Source: Gamarada debralockiae
Lineage: Eukaryota; Ascomycota; Leotiomycetes; Helotiales; Hyphodiscaceae
Assembly (NCBI GenBank): GCA_002803225.1
Contig: NXFV01000371.1
Span: forward strand, 81,909-145,908
Length of the DNA stretch: 64,000 bases
Direction of reading: 5' to 3'
Below are positions 9,362 through 20,990 of the stretch, one piece after another (the stretch's first letter is position 1; each line of letters opens with the position of its first letter). The translations under genes were made by a program, and so were the position numbers. The notes under the pieces were generated by a model. The model saw nothing but the letters and a program-made list of their open reading frames with translations. It had not been told where the DNA came from and did not search any database.

Positions 9362-10762
9362 GCGGACATCGAAGCAATTATATTTAGTTATCACTACAAC
9401 AGAATTCTGTGATCTTTACAAATGATTTAGCTCTTGATAGATGTACCAGGACACAGACTTGATACCCTTGAGCAGGGCGAATACGTTTATGGAGTTTGTG
9501 TGACTTGACTTTGTTTCTGTCGATGGAAACCGTCCGTATCTTGAAGGGGGCTAGGTGTTTGTGGGGACGACCTGGAGCTGAAGTGGCCTTCGCCCTCTGA
9601 ATTTTGATCAAGTATTTGCCAGAATTTTCTAACATCGTAGAGCGTAAGTCTCAGCGAATAAACTCGCTTTCTGTGCAGGTTCACGTATAGATTTAGTAGC
9701 AAGGCTTGAATGTATATATATTTGATTTAACAAGGGATCATCTCTAGATATTTCCAAGACTTTACCTGATCTCAAGAAAACCCGGTTTCACAGCTCATCT
9801 TTCACTATAGTATGTCAGGTCTAGGCTGCGGGTTCAGTCCACAGCGATGAGTCAGAAAGCCGCTATTAAAGGAAATGTAATTGAGCAACGAAAATTACAT
9901 CTAGCAGCCCTCCTGTTGATCAAGTGAGAAGCCTCAGCTTGTGCACATTGCCCAGCGTGACATAGGCACCATGGCGACACCGTGGCCTCAAGTGGCAGCG
10001 TGGCCCAACGACACCCGCGAGCAGGCTACGTACCACAGCGATTGCCTCAAGTGCAAAACAGAAATTCTCGGGGGCATTCGCTAGTACTTAGTAAAAGTGA
10101 AATGGCGGCTCCGCCGGGAGATTTGGTATGCTACTAGCGAAAATCCAATCGGAAGTATTAGAAACTTCGGACTTCAAAGTAGCGGTCTCTTCATCACAAA
10201 CCTTAATTAACTATGGCTTATGCATAGCTCAAAAGACGAGGTTGCTTGTTAAGCACGCTTTCATTTTATATGTTAGGAGCCGAAGACTTTCTTTGTTCCG
10301 CCGAGGCGGAGGAGAGTCGCTTCTGCGCCACCGCAGCGAGATATCCAATGGGACACTGCCTATGACCGTCACAGTTTGCAATCTCAAATTCGACCTTACT
10401 GAGGATGGTCAAGCCGGAAACTTTAATCACCATGGCTTATGCCAAGCAACCATCGGCTCATAATCCTATTCAGCACGAGTACGCTCGTAGGCACGAGCCC
10501 CTATCTCGAAGCCATATACTGCATTATTGGTAATGGAATTAGAGAGTGATTCCATGGCAGATCCAAGAGCAAAGTCTTTGGCACTGTTGAACAAAAGATA
10601 TATAAAAGGGCGGCGCTGCCACCTTCAAAAAAAAAACCACCATCGCAAGTTGCAATAAGCTCGCTTTCCACATTTCGAAGTTTCTTAAACCTACAACTTG
10701 GCCGCCAGTCGCTTTTCAGTATACTAAAACGTTTCAATCCTCCATCTCAGTTGATCACCAAA
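9362..10762. other. Intergenic region before the short-chain dehydrogenase
   Basis: Holds a second copy of the 19-base motif seen at 6613-6631 (here 9526-9544), and GC-rich low-order palindromes near 10104 and 10300. The frame at 10128-10463 has no family features. The right end is the promoter of the next gene. Confidence 0.45.
10599..10608 (+). promoter_or_regulatory. TATA box of the short-chain dehydrogenase gene
   Basis: TATATAAAAG lies 155-164 bases before the ATG at 10763, in an otherwise mixed-composition stretch. Position and sequence fit a core promoter. Confidence 0.55.
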
Positions 10763-11858
10763 ATGGCACACTTCGACTCTTCCACAACTGGAGGTGATGT
10801 TGTCGCTGCATTTCCAGAAAAAGTTTCAGGGAAAACATGTAAGTGTGCTCGCATTTATTGGAACCTAATCCACAAGAAAACCGAAATAATGTGCCATTTT
10901 ATAATATTCTCTAACACCAAACTACAGTTGTGATCACTGGCGCTAGCACTGGCGGAATTGGTGCACATGTGGCAGTCTGCCTTGCGGCCGCACATCCTGC
11001 GGAGATACTCCTCCTTGGGCGCAACGAAAACAAAGTCTCCCCGGTAATCAAAGAGATTCACCAAATAAGTCCCTCGACTAAAGTACGATTCATCAATGTC
11101 GACCTCGGATCATGCAAATCCGTACGCGCAGCTGCAACGGAGGTTAAATCAGCTGTTGCTAGAATTGATGTCCTGATTAACAACGCTGGCATCATGGGCC
11201 CCAAGTTCTCCCTCACGCCTGAGAATGTGGAAAGCCAGTTCGGCTCAAACCATATTGGGCATTTCCTCCTCACCAATCTCCTTCTGCCCAAGCTTGAAGC
11301 TGCTGGTAAAGGGAGCCGGGTTGTGAATGTATCCAGTCAGATGTACCAGTTTAGTCCAGTGCGTTTCGACGATTACAATTTCTCCAACGGCGCAACTTTC
11401 AATACCTGGGAGGCTTACGGACAGTCTAAGACGGCGAACATCTTGTTTTCTGTTGCCTTGGCCCAGAAATTGGCAAACAAGAGAGTGAGAAGCTATTCGC
11501 TGCATCCAGGCAACATCCAGGCCACGAACCTGGCGTCCACTTTAGACCCAGCGGAGTGGCCAATTGTGGGAGCAATGTTTGCAGAAAAGAAGATTGATAT
11601 GCCGAAGGCAAAATCAATCGAACAGGGAAGCGCAACCACGCTCGCTGCTGCGTTGGATCCCCAGCTCGATAGTAAGTTTTGGCCCCAAATACTTATGTGT
11701 GAGGGGATTACGCTGATGAAAGTCGCACAGGTGTGTCTGGAGCATTTTTGGATGACTGCAATCCGGCAAAGACCTTAGACTATGCTTCTAGCCTGGCAAA
11801 CGCAGAGAAGCTGTGGGCTTTGAGTGAGGAGATCGTAGGGGAGAAATTCTCTTACTGA
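10763..11858 (+). CDS. Short-chain dehydrogenase/reductase (SDR)
   Basis: Three exons: 10763-10838, 10928-11671 and 11731-11858. Intron phases match (T|TT and A|GT). The product is about 315 residues. Seen in the protein: the nucleotide loop TGASTGGIG near residue 28, NNAG followed by IMG, catalytic Ser in NVSSQMY, and YGQSK giving the Tyr-x-x-x-Lys pair. This is the retinol-dehydrogenase/WWOX-like branch of classical SDRs, which reduce or oxidise alcohols and ketones with NAD(P)(H). All catalytic residues are kept, the reading frame is clean and a TATA box stands upstream, so it looks functional. Substrate cannot be told. Confidence 0.9.
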
Positions 11859-12531
11859 AGGTATCTCTTAGGTGGCTGCGAAATGCGAATAAAGCCACAA
11901 ACGCTTAAATCTAGGCACTATAGAAACCCTGAATTTACCTTGTTGACTATACGTATGCTCTCTTTCTTGCTCTCTTATAGAACTTGCTGGAGATGCGGAT
12001 CTCCGGTTGCTTGTCGAGATGTCCATTGCTTTGGGGTAAATGAAGAGGACTTCCGAAGAAGGTTATTGGTTTGACAAGGAGACCAATATTAATTATACCG
12101 TCTTATCCCAACATAGGAACTTATTGACAATTGCTATTTGGCTTGAGGATTGCCCATTTTAGGGTCGTACATTTGAATTGTGGGTCATCTATTGCATTTG
12201 TAGGTCGTCCTATCAACTGTGTGGTCCTCCTACATACCTGTGCTTTTCGCGATCGAGAATTGAATCTGGCCGAGGGGTTTTGCTGTGGTCGGTGATCTTG
12301 CAAAAATGTACAGAAAGAATATACCGTTTTAGCTCTATCCTATTACCTCCTAACCACAGAATTAAGGGAAAGAGGTTGTCCGTGGACCACTTGATGACGC
12401 GCCTGTGGATCGCCTGCGGACCCTATCAATGAGTCAGTCAACCTTTATGATTCAAATCACTTCAGAGTAGACCCCGTCACCTTGCTCACGGATTCTACTC
12501 ATGAAAGGTGCGATGTCGCATTTTCGGTCTA
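11859..12531. other. Intergenic region
   Basis: No supported gene or repeat. Contains repeated short phrases with GGTCGT and GGTCCTCC near 12160-12240. Ends at the TA target site of a MITE. Confidence 0.4.
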
Positions 12532-12715
12532 CAGTAGAAACTCGACATAAGGATACTGTTGGGACCGGGAAAAATTAAGGATATCAAGAGGATATTCTTA
12601 GCTTTTTAGTGGGCTTACCCAAAATGATCCCTGCGGGACCGGAAGATCGATCTTTATCACTAAGGATTTTAGCAGGATATCCTTATATCAAGTATCCTAT
12701 GTCGAGTTTCTACTG
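12532..12715. mobile_element. 184-bp MITE with TA target duplication (pogo/Tc1-mariner type)
   Basis: Terminal inverted repeats begin CAGTAGAAACTCGACATA on both ends, perfect for 18 bases and then continuing as (A)AGGATACT with one gap. TA flanks both sides (12530-12531 and 12716-12717), the target duplication of Tc1/mariner/pogo transposases. The inside has no coding capacity. CAGT ends are typical of pogo-like elements. It is a non-autonomous derivative, and no transposase is in the window. Confidence 0.88.
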
Positions 12716-12783
12716 TACATCTGAGGAGAGTGAAAAGGTGGTAATTCTATGCTAAATATTGTGTATAAGCGAGTATAAACAAC

Positions 12784-13535
12784 GGTTTTTTCCCACAAAA
12801 TCCAGACACTTTAATCAAATTACTAGATCCAGATCCTTTTACTTATAACTCCAAACTAGATAAAATAATAGAATCAGAATGACTAGAACAAGGACTTTCT
12901 AGATCTATAAAAATAATAAGAACCTACTACGTATTGTATCGGACTTAGTTGTTGATAGATTCCTGCTTTAAAACATCACTAGAGTTTATACTAGCGTTGT
13001 TTTTCGGGTCAGGAACATATAAGTGAAGAGATGTCTTGATTTTTGCCCTAGCCAGCGCCCATTGGAGGCTCGCACATGTCACAGAGACTTCTGGACACCC
13101 TTCTCCTACTCAAATAAGCTGTGGATTGAGCGCCCAGGAGTCTTGTAGCGATGCACGACCCTCCTGGCGGCTAACACCTAGATAACTAGGCTAAATGTAT
13201 GTACATAGGGAGGCGGGAGGGGTGCCAAAAGACTCGAATAACTCTCGCACATTTGCTGGGTTTGAGCGATTGAAGAGAAAGCACAAATCCAGGAGAAATT
13301 TTTATTTATGGGCCATTTGGCCCACTTTTCCTCCTACGCGAATGCCTCCACCTTCATAAAACCTATCTATATATACTAGTTGAACCAACAATATACTTGG
13401 ACAAAGAGACCTCTCTAGACATATAAAGATCGATAAAAAGATAAGTATTAATGTCATAGATTATTATATGAGTTATGAGTAAAAGTATCTGGATCTAGTA
13501 ATTTTGATTAAAAGTAGCCGGATTTTGTAAAAACC
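12784..13535. mobile_element. 752-bp element with ~66-bp imperfect terminal inverted repeats
   Basis: The left end (12784-12851) and the reverse complement of the right end (13470-13535) match over about 66 bases, both reading GGTTTTT, then ACAAAATCC, then TTACTAGATCCAGAT and CTTTTACT. The inside has AT-rich arms and a more GC-rich centre with no open frame. I could not find a clear target duplication, so the superfamily is open. Long-TIR MITE or MULE-like are both possible. Confidence 0.75.
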
Positions 13536-14091
13536 TTACAAAAAATTTACCTTTTTAACATACATTTGCGTCCTATGCTAAATCATAATACAGTACAAAC
13601 AAGTTGAAAATGCTAAATGATCTACGCATCACATGCTCACGTGACTTTGATTCCCAGCCAAACCTGTCAGAAATAGAGGCGTTGGCAGCAGCAGTTCAGT
13701 GTATTCATTGATGTCTGTATTGATGTGATTGATGATGATGCTGTCAGGAAGAGGTTTTCCCTGAAACGACGAACAATCGTACATCTGTAACCTTCACCTC
13801 CTCTGCGATCAAAAAAAACAACAAGTATTGTATAAAATATTTGCCAATCCAGATATAAGGTGTTTGCGGCGATACCACCGACCAACTGATGCCCGGCGGC
13901 GGCTTCCTGCCAAAGGCGGACATGGCGAAGGGCTCTAGACACTGTCACCCAGTGTCAAATCGGCCTCCAGCCTAGAGCATGCCAGGAGCGACCAGACTTC
14001 AGATCGCCCAGAATCTCTGCTATCATATGGCATACTGTATCGGATTCGAAGATGCTGAACGTCATGTCATAAATAGAGTTGTTGCTCAAGA
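13536..14091. other. Intergenic region
   Basis: No supported gene. The minus-strand frame at 13667-13948 has no recognisable domain. Confidence 0.4.
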
Positions 14092-16758
14092 TTAGTTGTC
14101 AGTCATTTCAATATCATGGTATTGATGCTTCTTCTTCTTCGACTGGTACACCACGAACCCATCCCTATCAGCCTCAGGACCATTCTTCAATCTCTTCGCC
14201 TCCCGAATCTCCTCATTCCGAGCCCATTTACACTGGGGACATCCTTCAGAATGCCCCACTTTAAATGACCCATGGCCAAACATTGCCACAGCGTAACACA
14301 GGTTTCCCTCCCTCAACAGAACGTAAGTAAAGGCACTGCTCCTTGGAATGACCAGCGAAAAGCAAGTCTGACAATGAATTGTACAGAAGTATCGGCGGCG
14401 AGACTTCTCCCAGCAGGCCATCTCAATATGATCCTGACCCATGTGAAATTCATCGCAACACGGGCAGTGATCCAATATACATCTCTCTCCAGAGTGACCA
14501 GGTAGAGCACACTGGCAGCACCGCACTCTGCATGTCATAGCTTGATGGCAGCTCGTCTTCTTGCACTCTCAGTTGTTACAAGAGACCGGACTATCTCGAA
14601 GAGCATGCATTGGGAACTTCTCACACTTGCACTTGCTCGAGCATGTGCCGTGGTGGGCTCTGTGGTTTGGATCTCCACAATATCCACAACATAGAACATC
14701 GCAGTACTCTGTATCATGAGCTTTGCCACAGCTCGGACAGTAATCATTACCGATTCGCTGATCGAGTGGTGTACCAGTGGCAACGGGAGTTGGATGAACG
14801 TTGTCCAGGCCTGGGGTAGCTTGAGCAACTGAACCATATTAAGGAGTCGGCAGAGGTGGAGGTCCCATATCATTTGGTAGGAGCTGAAGCTGTTCTCCGG
14901 TGAGCACAAGAGCTTCCGAAGGAGGCTCGAGGTCCATCTCATCAACCCCCTCGTCTATGGATTCTCCTTCCTTACTCGAATCTTGAGATCGATCAGCCAT
15001 TCTCAAACTTTCCAAACGTCTACTGCAAGCCTCCTCATTACTATATCCTCGATGATTCGAATCCTGAGATCGATCAACTTCTCTCAAACTATCCAAATGG
15101 CCACGTCCAGCCCCATTGTTACCATATCCAGTATCATATCCATCATTATATCTATTATCATATCCACCACGGTGCTGATCTTGAGATCGTTGACCATATC
15201 CATTCCGGGTTATCATACGAGTTGTTCATCGACTCTTGAGATCTATAAGAGTTCTCGCGGCGTGGGGGTGAGCGTGTTGATGAACTACGACGACGACGGG
15301 ATCTATCTCGAGATCTAGAAGGGTAGAAATTGCGGCTGTCTTCAGACGAACCGCGATATCTGTCACGACGACGTGAACGTGATCTATGGTGGCGACGACG
15401 AGGGGATCGAGATCGTGACCTATAGCGATGACGGGAACTATATTGACGACGAGAACGAGAGCGACTGCGAGAGCGATAGCGACGATGGCGGCTTCGGTCT
15501 CGGCAGTGATCGTGCGATCGGCATCTACTGTTTCTATGGTTATCATAGGAAGAATCTCTGCGACTAGAGTCACCAGAAATGCGACCTGGAAGACTAGCGA
15601 TTCGATCATCTCGAGACGAGCAAGGGGCCGGGAGCGAAGCCAAACGTTCATTTCGAGATGAGCGATGGCCAGGGAGCGAAGCTAAACGGTCATCCCGAGC
15701 AGAGTGGCCGACGTCTTGAGACAGGCGACTGATCAAGTGGGGGCCCATACGGCCCTCTCCATGTCGAGACGAAGAATGGGTAGGGAGCGAAGCCAAACGA
15801 TTTGCCCGGCTGTCTTGAGACGAGCTAGCAAATGGCGATTGAGCAGGAGGACCTTGACGTGATGTAGCAGGTGATACGACGATGTTTCTGCTGACGGTTA
15901 GGTATTCTGCATCAAAATCCGTGGCAAACGGACTCGCGAGAAACTGGGTGAACGATTGACCATTGTTGTGAAGCGGGTTGAAGAACTGACCACCAGTGGG
16001 GTTATCTCATGAATGATCCCTAACCAGTGAACGATATTCGATTTTCTTATCAGCCTTCAATCGGTAGGCCCAGTTCCGGTAGATGCCAGCACCACTTCGA
16101 CTCGAGTTTGCTAAAGCGAAACCCGCAGTCCAAGATCTGCATGCCGTATTGTTGAAGCCGGGTAGCTGATCGAGAAGGAAACCTGCATATAACTGCAGCA
16201 ATCCATTTCTCCGAGTGACTAGGTAAATAGCAGATTAACCTTGCTAGCTGCCTTTCTCATGGCGCATTGTTCAATGACATGCGTCGTGTTGTTGCACTTT
16301 GAGCAACCAAATATCATACCATTTGCGTCAACAGGACCTTTGCACTCTCCCAAACTATGACCCAACTGCTGACAGTTAACACATTTCAGCTGCAATCGAT
16401 CTAGAGATGCGGTTCCGTCATAGTAAACAGGTGTGAGACCAGCATACATCGTCACATCCAACAAGTGAGTAGGAATGGCGGCTCGAACTTGGAAATCCAG
16501 GAGTAGCTGTTGTTGTTGTGCTTTTTTTGGGGGGGGAGGGGGTTCCATAGCACTGTACTCATCAAGATGTTGTGAGGTTTCGAGATGTTGCTGGGAAGAG
16601 GAAGGCAAACGACGAAAGTTTCCCGAGACTTTTTGTTTGCCAAAGCTGAGCGCGCCACGTGAGGTGTCAACGAGCAAAAAAGCCCTAATTCCCCAATGAT
16701 TTGGAAGGACTTCTTTCTCAAGGGTTTTAATTACTATATTTACGTCAATTGAAAGCAC
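14092..16758 (-). pseudogene. CCHC zinc-knuckle protein with Arg/Ser-rich region, decayed
   Basis: Read right to left. An N-terminal part holds two perfect zinc knuckles of C-x2-C-x4-H-x4-C form (CVNCQQLGHSLGEC and CSKCNNTTHVIEQC, about 16390-16270). A small intron follows near 16245-16197. Then a linker, four LASLP repeats, a strong RS/RD domain (SRSRSRSR type, 15500-15280), a Gly/Tyr/Asp-rich part, and a C-terminal block with at least three more Cys/His knuckles (CPSCGKAHDTEYC and CCQCALPGHSGERC among them) ending at 14092. The frame is broken by stops at 16007-16009 (TGA), 14839-14841 (TAA) and 14569-14571 (TGA), plus one shift near 15205. Good coding quality continues across each break. 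Composition suggests an RNA-binding nuclear protein. No named family recognised, start unknown. Confidence 0.7.
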
Positions 16759-18064
16759 CTGTCATAATGAGTAGAGCAATGGACATCAGCAACGATTGCG
16801 AGTGCAATATGACCAAAGAATGGAGTTAATTTGCAGAGCAGCAGCAATGCACCAAGTGTGAGGCTGCTCCGCAGAACAAGGTAGACCAAGGAATCATTTA
16901 ACTTCTTTGCCAAGACTTTATGATATTGAGAAAATAGAAGGCATGATTGGAGCCGCGACTTTAGACTTGCTTCATGGCTCGTTATTCAGAACAAACCCTC
17001 CAAGACATATGCTCAGTCATTCTTCTGACAGTGGCTTTCCTTCCTTACAACATATAGAAGTAAGCAATATCGGGCTTACTCGAAGACTCGAATATGAGCA
17101 GCGAGAAAGACCACATATCATTGAGTTTGGAGCCTCCTTGGACGCTGGTCTCGAGAGGATGGATGCAAAAAACAAACACAAAGAGAGAACAAATTCTTGT
17201 CATTATGCATCAACGCAAAGCCAATCTGCTGACAATATTAACATGAAAGGTTCTCATCCCTCGTGAATCTGCAAGGGCCAGCTTGGCAAGTGACTCTCCA
17301 ATACGGCTTCCCCAGCATATGTATCCCGTCACTTCTCATGCCCAGTATTTCAACCCCCCCAGCTATTGAAGATGGCTGATGTAGAGTATCTTCGAGCTTC
17401 ACTTCCATTATTCCTTTCAACAGGCTCGAAGGACTCCATGGAGGGTGCTCATGACGAACTCAAGCCTGGGTGATCTGTATCATTTGACGACGGCCCTTCG
17501 CCATAACATCTCGACTTTATTCAACTGCATCGTACAAAGACAATGAACAAGGCTCAATGATAGATAGTGAGACGGGTAAGTTGGCGTTGTGGTGGTAGAT
17601 GATCGAGTAAGGTGTTAAATTGTGAGGTGTGAGGTCTGCGGGTTTAGTGCTCAATGCTTTGTAATCATCAGGAGGAGGGTCAACCAATGAAATTTAATAG
17701 TATCAAATGAAAATGCATTTTAAAGCACTACAGCATGAAGAGAACGATGATTAATTTCAAATATGAATTCTCGATTGATGTAAGTTGTATGTTGATGGTA
17801 TGTATTTATCTCATAGCTTACGCCTCCCTTCAAAATCCCATTCAAGCAGCCTAGGATTTAATTCCATCCTTGTGCACTCCTCTTGCCTCCAAATGTCCAG
17901 TTTTTCCACGATGTGACTTGGCAGAATGTTGTGCGGCGGATCTTTCTCGCTGCAGACAAGACGGAGAGCTCGACAGCTCGTCTTCACTACTACTCCCGTT
18001 GGCACAATTCATTGTGAACACTAGAGGCCAAAACAAACTTTCAGCCTTTATCATTCTTCGAAAG
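16759..18064. other. Intergenic region, no clear gene
   Basis: The 119-codon plus frame at 16907-17266 has no recognisable domain. Minus-strand frames at 17811-18129 lie beyond the end of the receiver-domain relic and may be its decayed downstream part. Confidence 0.4.
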
Positions 18065-18500
18065 ATGCTCTTCCGTAATAGCAGATGTCTTCTTGAACGA
18101 GGCAGACGTGCTGACATACACATCCACACTGCAAACCCCAGCCGCCACTCTGTATTTCTGGGCTACAAGCTCTGTCAATTTAATGGTGAGTGATGGGTGG
18201 ACATCGCTCTTGCTCGATTCGTGATTTGTCTGCGTAAATGGTCAGTGATCGTCCAACATGATATACCGCGGCGTTGTGCGCTCACTGGGTAGCTTCGATG
18301 CCATTTGTTACCGGCATCGAAATGTTCATGACAATGCATCAAAGCGCGAAGGAGAACCCTTGACTGTTTCCATCGCTTCAAGGCCATCCTCAGCTGTAGC
18401 AATGCATGCTTGAGTGTTCCTGGGGATAGTTCTGTAGAAGCTTCATGTTGATGTGTTGAGGTGATCGTCTCCGATAACGAGAATGCGGAGTCTGGATGCA
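18065..18500 (-). pseudogene. Response-regulator receiver domain relic (hybrid histidine kinase type)
   Basis: On the minus strand three blocks appear in the right order for a receiver (REC) domain. First is RLRILVIGDDHLN (about 18490-18455; normal form ILVVDDN). Then comes CIATAEDGLEAMETVKG with SRFDAL (about 18405-18330). Then MNISMPVTNGIEAT (about 18332-18290), normally MDISMPVMNGIEAT. A block resembling the end of the domain, VDVYVSTSASFKK, follows near 18140-18090. The blocks lie in different frames with stops between them. The phospho-accepting Asp is Asn. No kinase domain is readable upstream, so only this end survives. The identification rests on motif order. Confidence 0.65.
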
Positions 18501-20990
18501 GGATCAGCTGTCTTGGGAAGATTCTGGCTCGACTGTCGTAACTATCAGGCAGAGTTAAAGCTAAGAAAGAGACGCTGTGATAAAGCCGCGATCTAGCGGA
18601 GTCCGGAGTCCCCGCACCGGATTGTTAGTTTGCCAGTACAGGTTGGAAATGTTCCCATGCTTCAAGCATAGCAATTTATTTAAGTGGGATATCTCGATAT
18701 ACTAAAGTGCCATATGCAGATCGTAGTGCAAACTTGCTTGCTTCTAAAGCCTCGTGGCTCTAAACCTCTGCTTAGAGTGGAAGGTTGGTGCCGTTCGACT
18801 CTTGGTGTGTAACGCTTTTTCGGAGAATGAAGAATGTCAGCGATATAATCAGACAGTTCATGACATGTAAACATTTTTACTGATCTTTAAAGATCTCAAA
18901 GGTGGGATTTCTCAAGATTGAATACTCTCTATTGTAGTGGCAAAACCCCAACGTGTACCTGGCAAGGCCGAGACGACCGAGAACATTTGTATCCACCACG
19001 TTTGGCTGAGCCTTTGGATCGCAAAAGGAAAAAGACTGTGATTGTATAACATACGAAGACTCTCCCACGGGCCACGGCAAATGGAGGGAAGCAACCGAGA
19101 AAGGATAGAAAAGTAGTGGGGGTATGACAGGACCCGGAAAGGCAGTTCTAGACGAATCTTTGGGGTGCTTGTGGCTGCATATTTTGTTTAATCGACATAC
19201 AATTGTAGGTTACGGGCGTAGCAAAGTGCCTTCGCCTCGTCCGCTTTTAATTCCATAACCCAAGTTGGCTTGGGGATACTGAGGGAAAGGCGGCGGAATT
19301 AGTATCGTTGGGGAAGAGGTTGACGGGCGTCAGCGCTTCTGTCATGGACTGGGCGGAGGATGATCGATCATCAGCTTCTGCGCTTGGCTTACCTATTATC
19401 TAGCCCCTTGATTCTTTAATAAGTGCTTGGAGATGCCGGCCGGGGAATGAGTGAGCTGGAACGAATGTTTGACGCCGTGGAGACCTATGGTGACACCAGC
19501 GGAAAAGAGACCGCATCGAGGGATAGATCCGACGACTGGCAGGTACTATTCGCGAAGGCGTTTTGAAATAGATGGATTCAATACACAGGAGTAATAGACT
19601 GGTCTTTGAACCAACCCACATGAGTGACCTAAGTCGAATTGGCCAATCTATCTGGGCCTTTCAGCTCGTATATGTTCGGCGGAAACCAGACCTATTGAGG
19701 TCGTTCGTTCTGATCACTGAAGTGCATTGGATGATTGACGATAGCGAAACTGAGTATTTCTTCTGCTGAAGCTTCGCAAATCGGTGGTTGAATGTCAATA
19801 GTGAGTATAACATTGGTCGGAGTCATGAAAACCTTTCCAAAGAACCTGGGATCGCTGGACTTACCTCGGACATTGAAGAGGTCAACTGACCTCTCTATTA
19901 TCTAGCTCCTTCAACTCAGTAACATTCATTTGATAGAAGAGGAGCATTGTCCATATCTGTCCTGCGGTAGGAGAGACAAGGGGAAGATCAATCACTCAAT
20001 CTCGGCCGTGCTCCTAGACATGGACGGGGCGGATCTTGACTTTGGTGAGACTCCTGTCTAAATCCGGGTCGTATGGCTTTTTCACCGGAAACTTGAAATT
20101 ACAGAAATCTCAGCCTCGCTAACCCTCGGGATTCAAAATTAGGGGCAAGGAGGTGGCTGGTTCGCGAGCTCAGAAATCAGAACTCTCCGAAATCATCGTC
20201 AAACCCCAGAGTTATCACTACACCAATTATGAATAAGCGCCAGGAACACGAAACCCATCCTATGTTATGGTGATTCATCACACCCACTTCAGCGCGTATC
20301 ACTGTGGCAGGAAATGTTTAGGCGCCGAATAGGAGTGAAGAGGTGGACTTTTGAGCGTTCATTGGCCAGAAGCAACGCGAACGGCGAACCACTGGAACTC
20401 AATGCTTAACATTGGCTTGGGGGATAAGTTTCATTGAACTGAGCAATGACGGGTATCGAACACATGCTAGACACTTGCTTTAGGCTTTTTGTTTCAGGTT
20501 TCGGTACTTGGCCGGAATATGCTGTTGAAGAGGACAAAGACGCCATCGGGGAGACGGTCGCAGGAAAAGAAAGCATGACGGTGACAGATTATCGAAGCTA
20601 CAAAGTTCCAAGTACGATGGCAGCGGCTAGACGAGGCCCGGAAAATCTGCACTCTGCAAGCTGATGCTTCGTAATCTGAGGTATATCACCACAATTTAAG
20701 GCTGGAAATAGGCGATCTGCAGCTCAAGCAACCAATGTAACCTCAATCTATGTCTTGCACATTGTGCCTGTAGTGAGGAGATCTCTCCTTCTGAACTGAA
20801 AATAGCCTCAATCGGATCGCTGCGGAGTGGCCGGCTCGAAGGGGAATGATTCTTCCTTCCAACGTGTGCTTACATACATTTGACAAGGATCAAGCCATCA
20901 TTTCCTGGAATTAGGGCCATTCTAAAACGGGAGGCTGGGGTAAGACTCAGCACGTGCCGTACAGGAAATTCACAGGATCGATTGGGGATT
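18501..20990. other. Gene-free region
   Basis: Only short open frames without family features. No repeats or RNA genes noticed. The frame 20446-20664 looks unremarkable. Confidence 0.4.
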
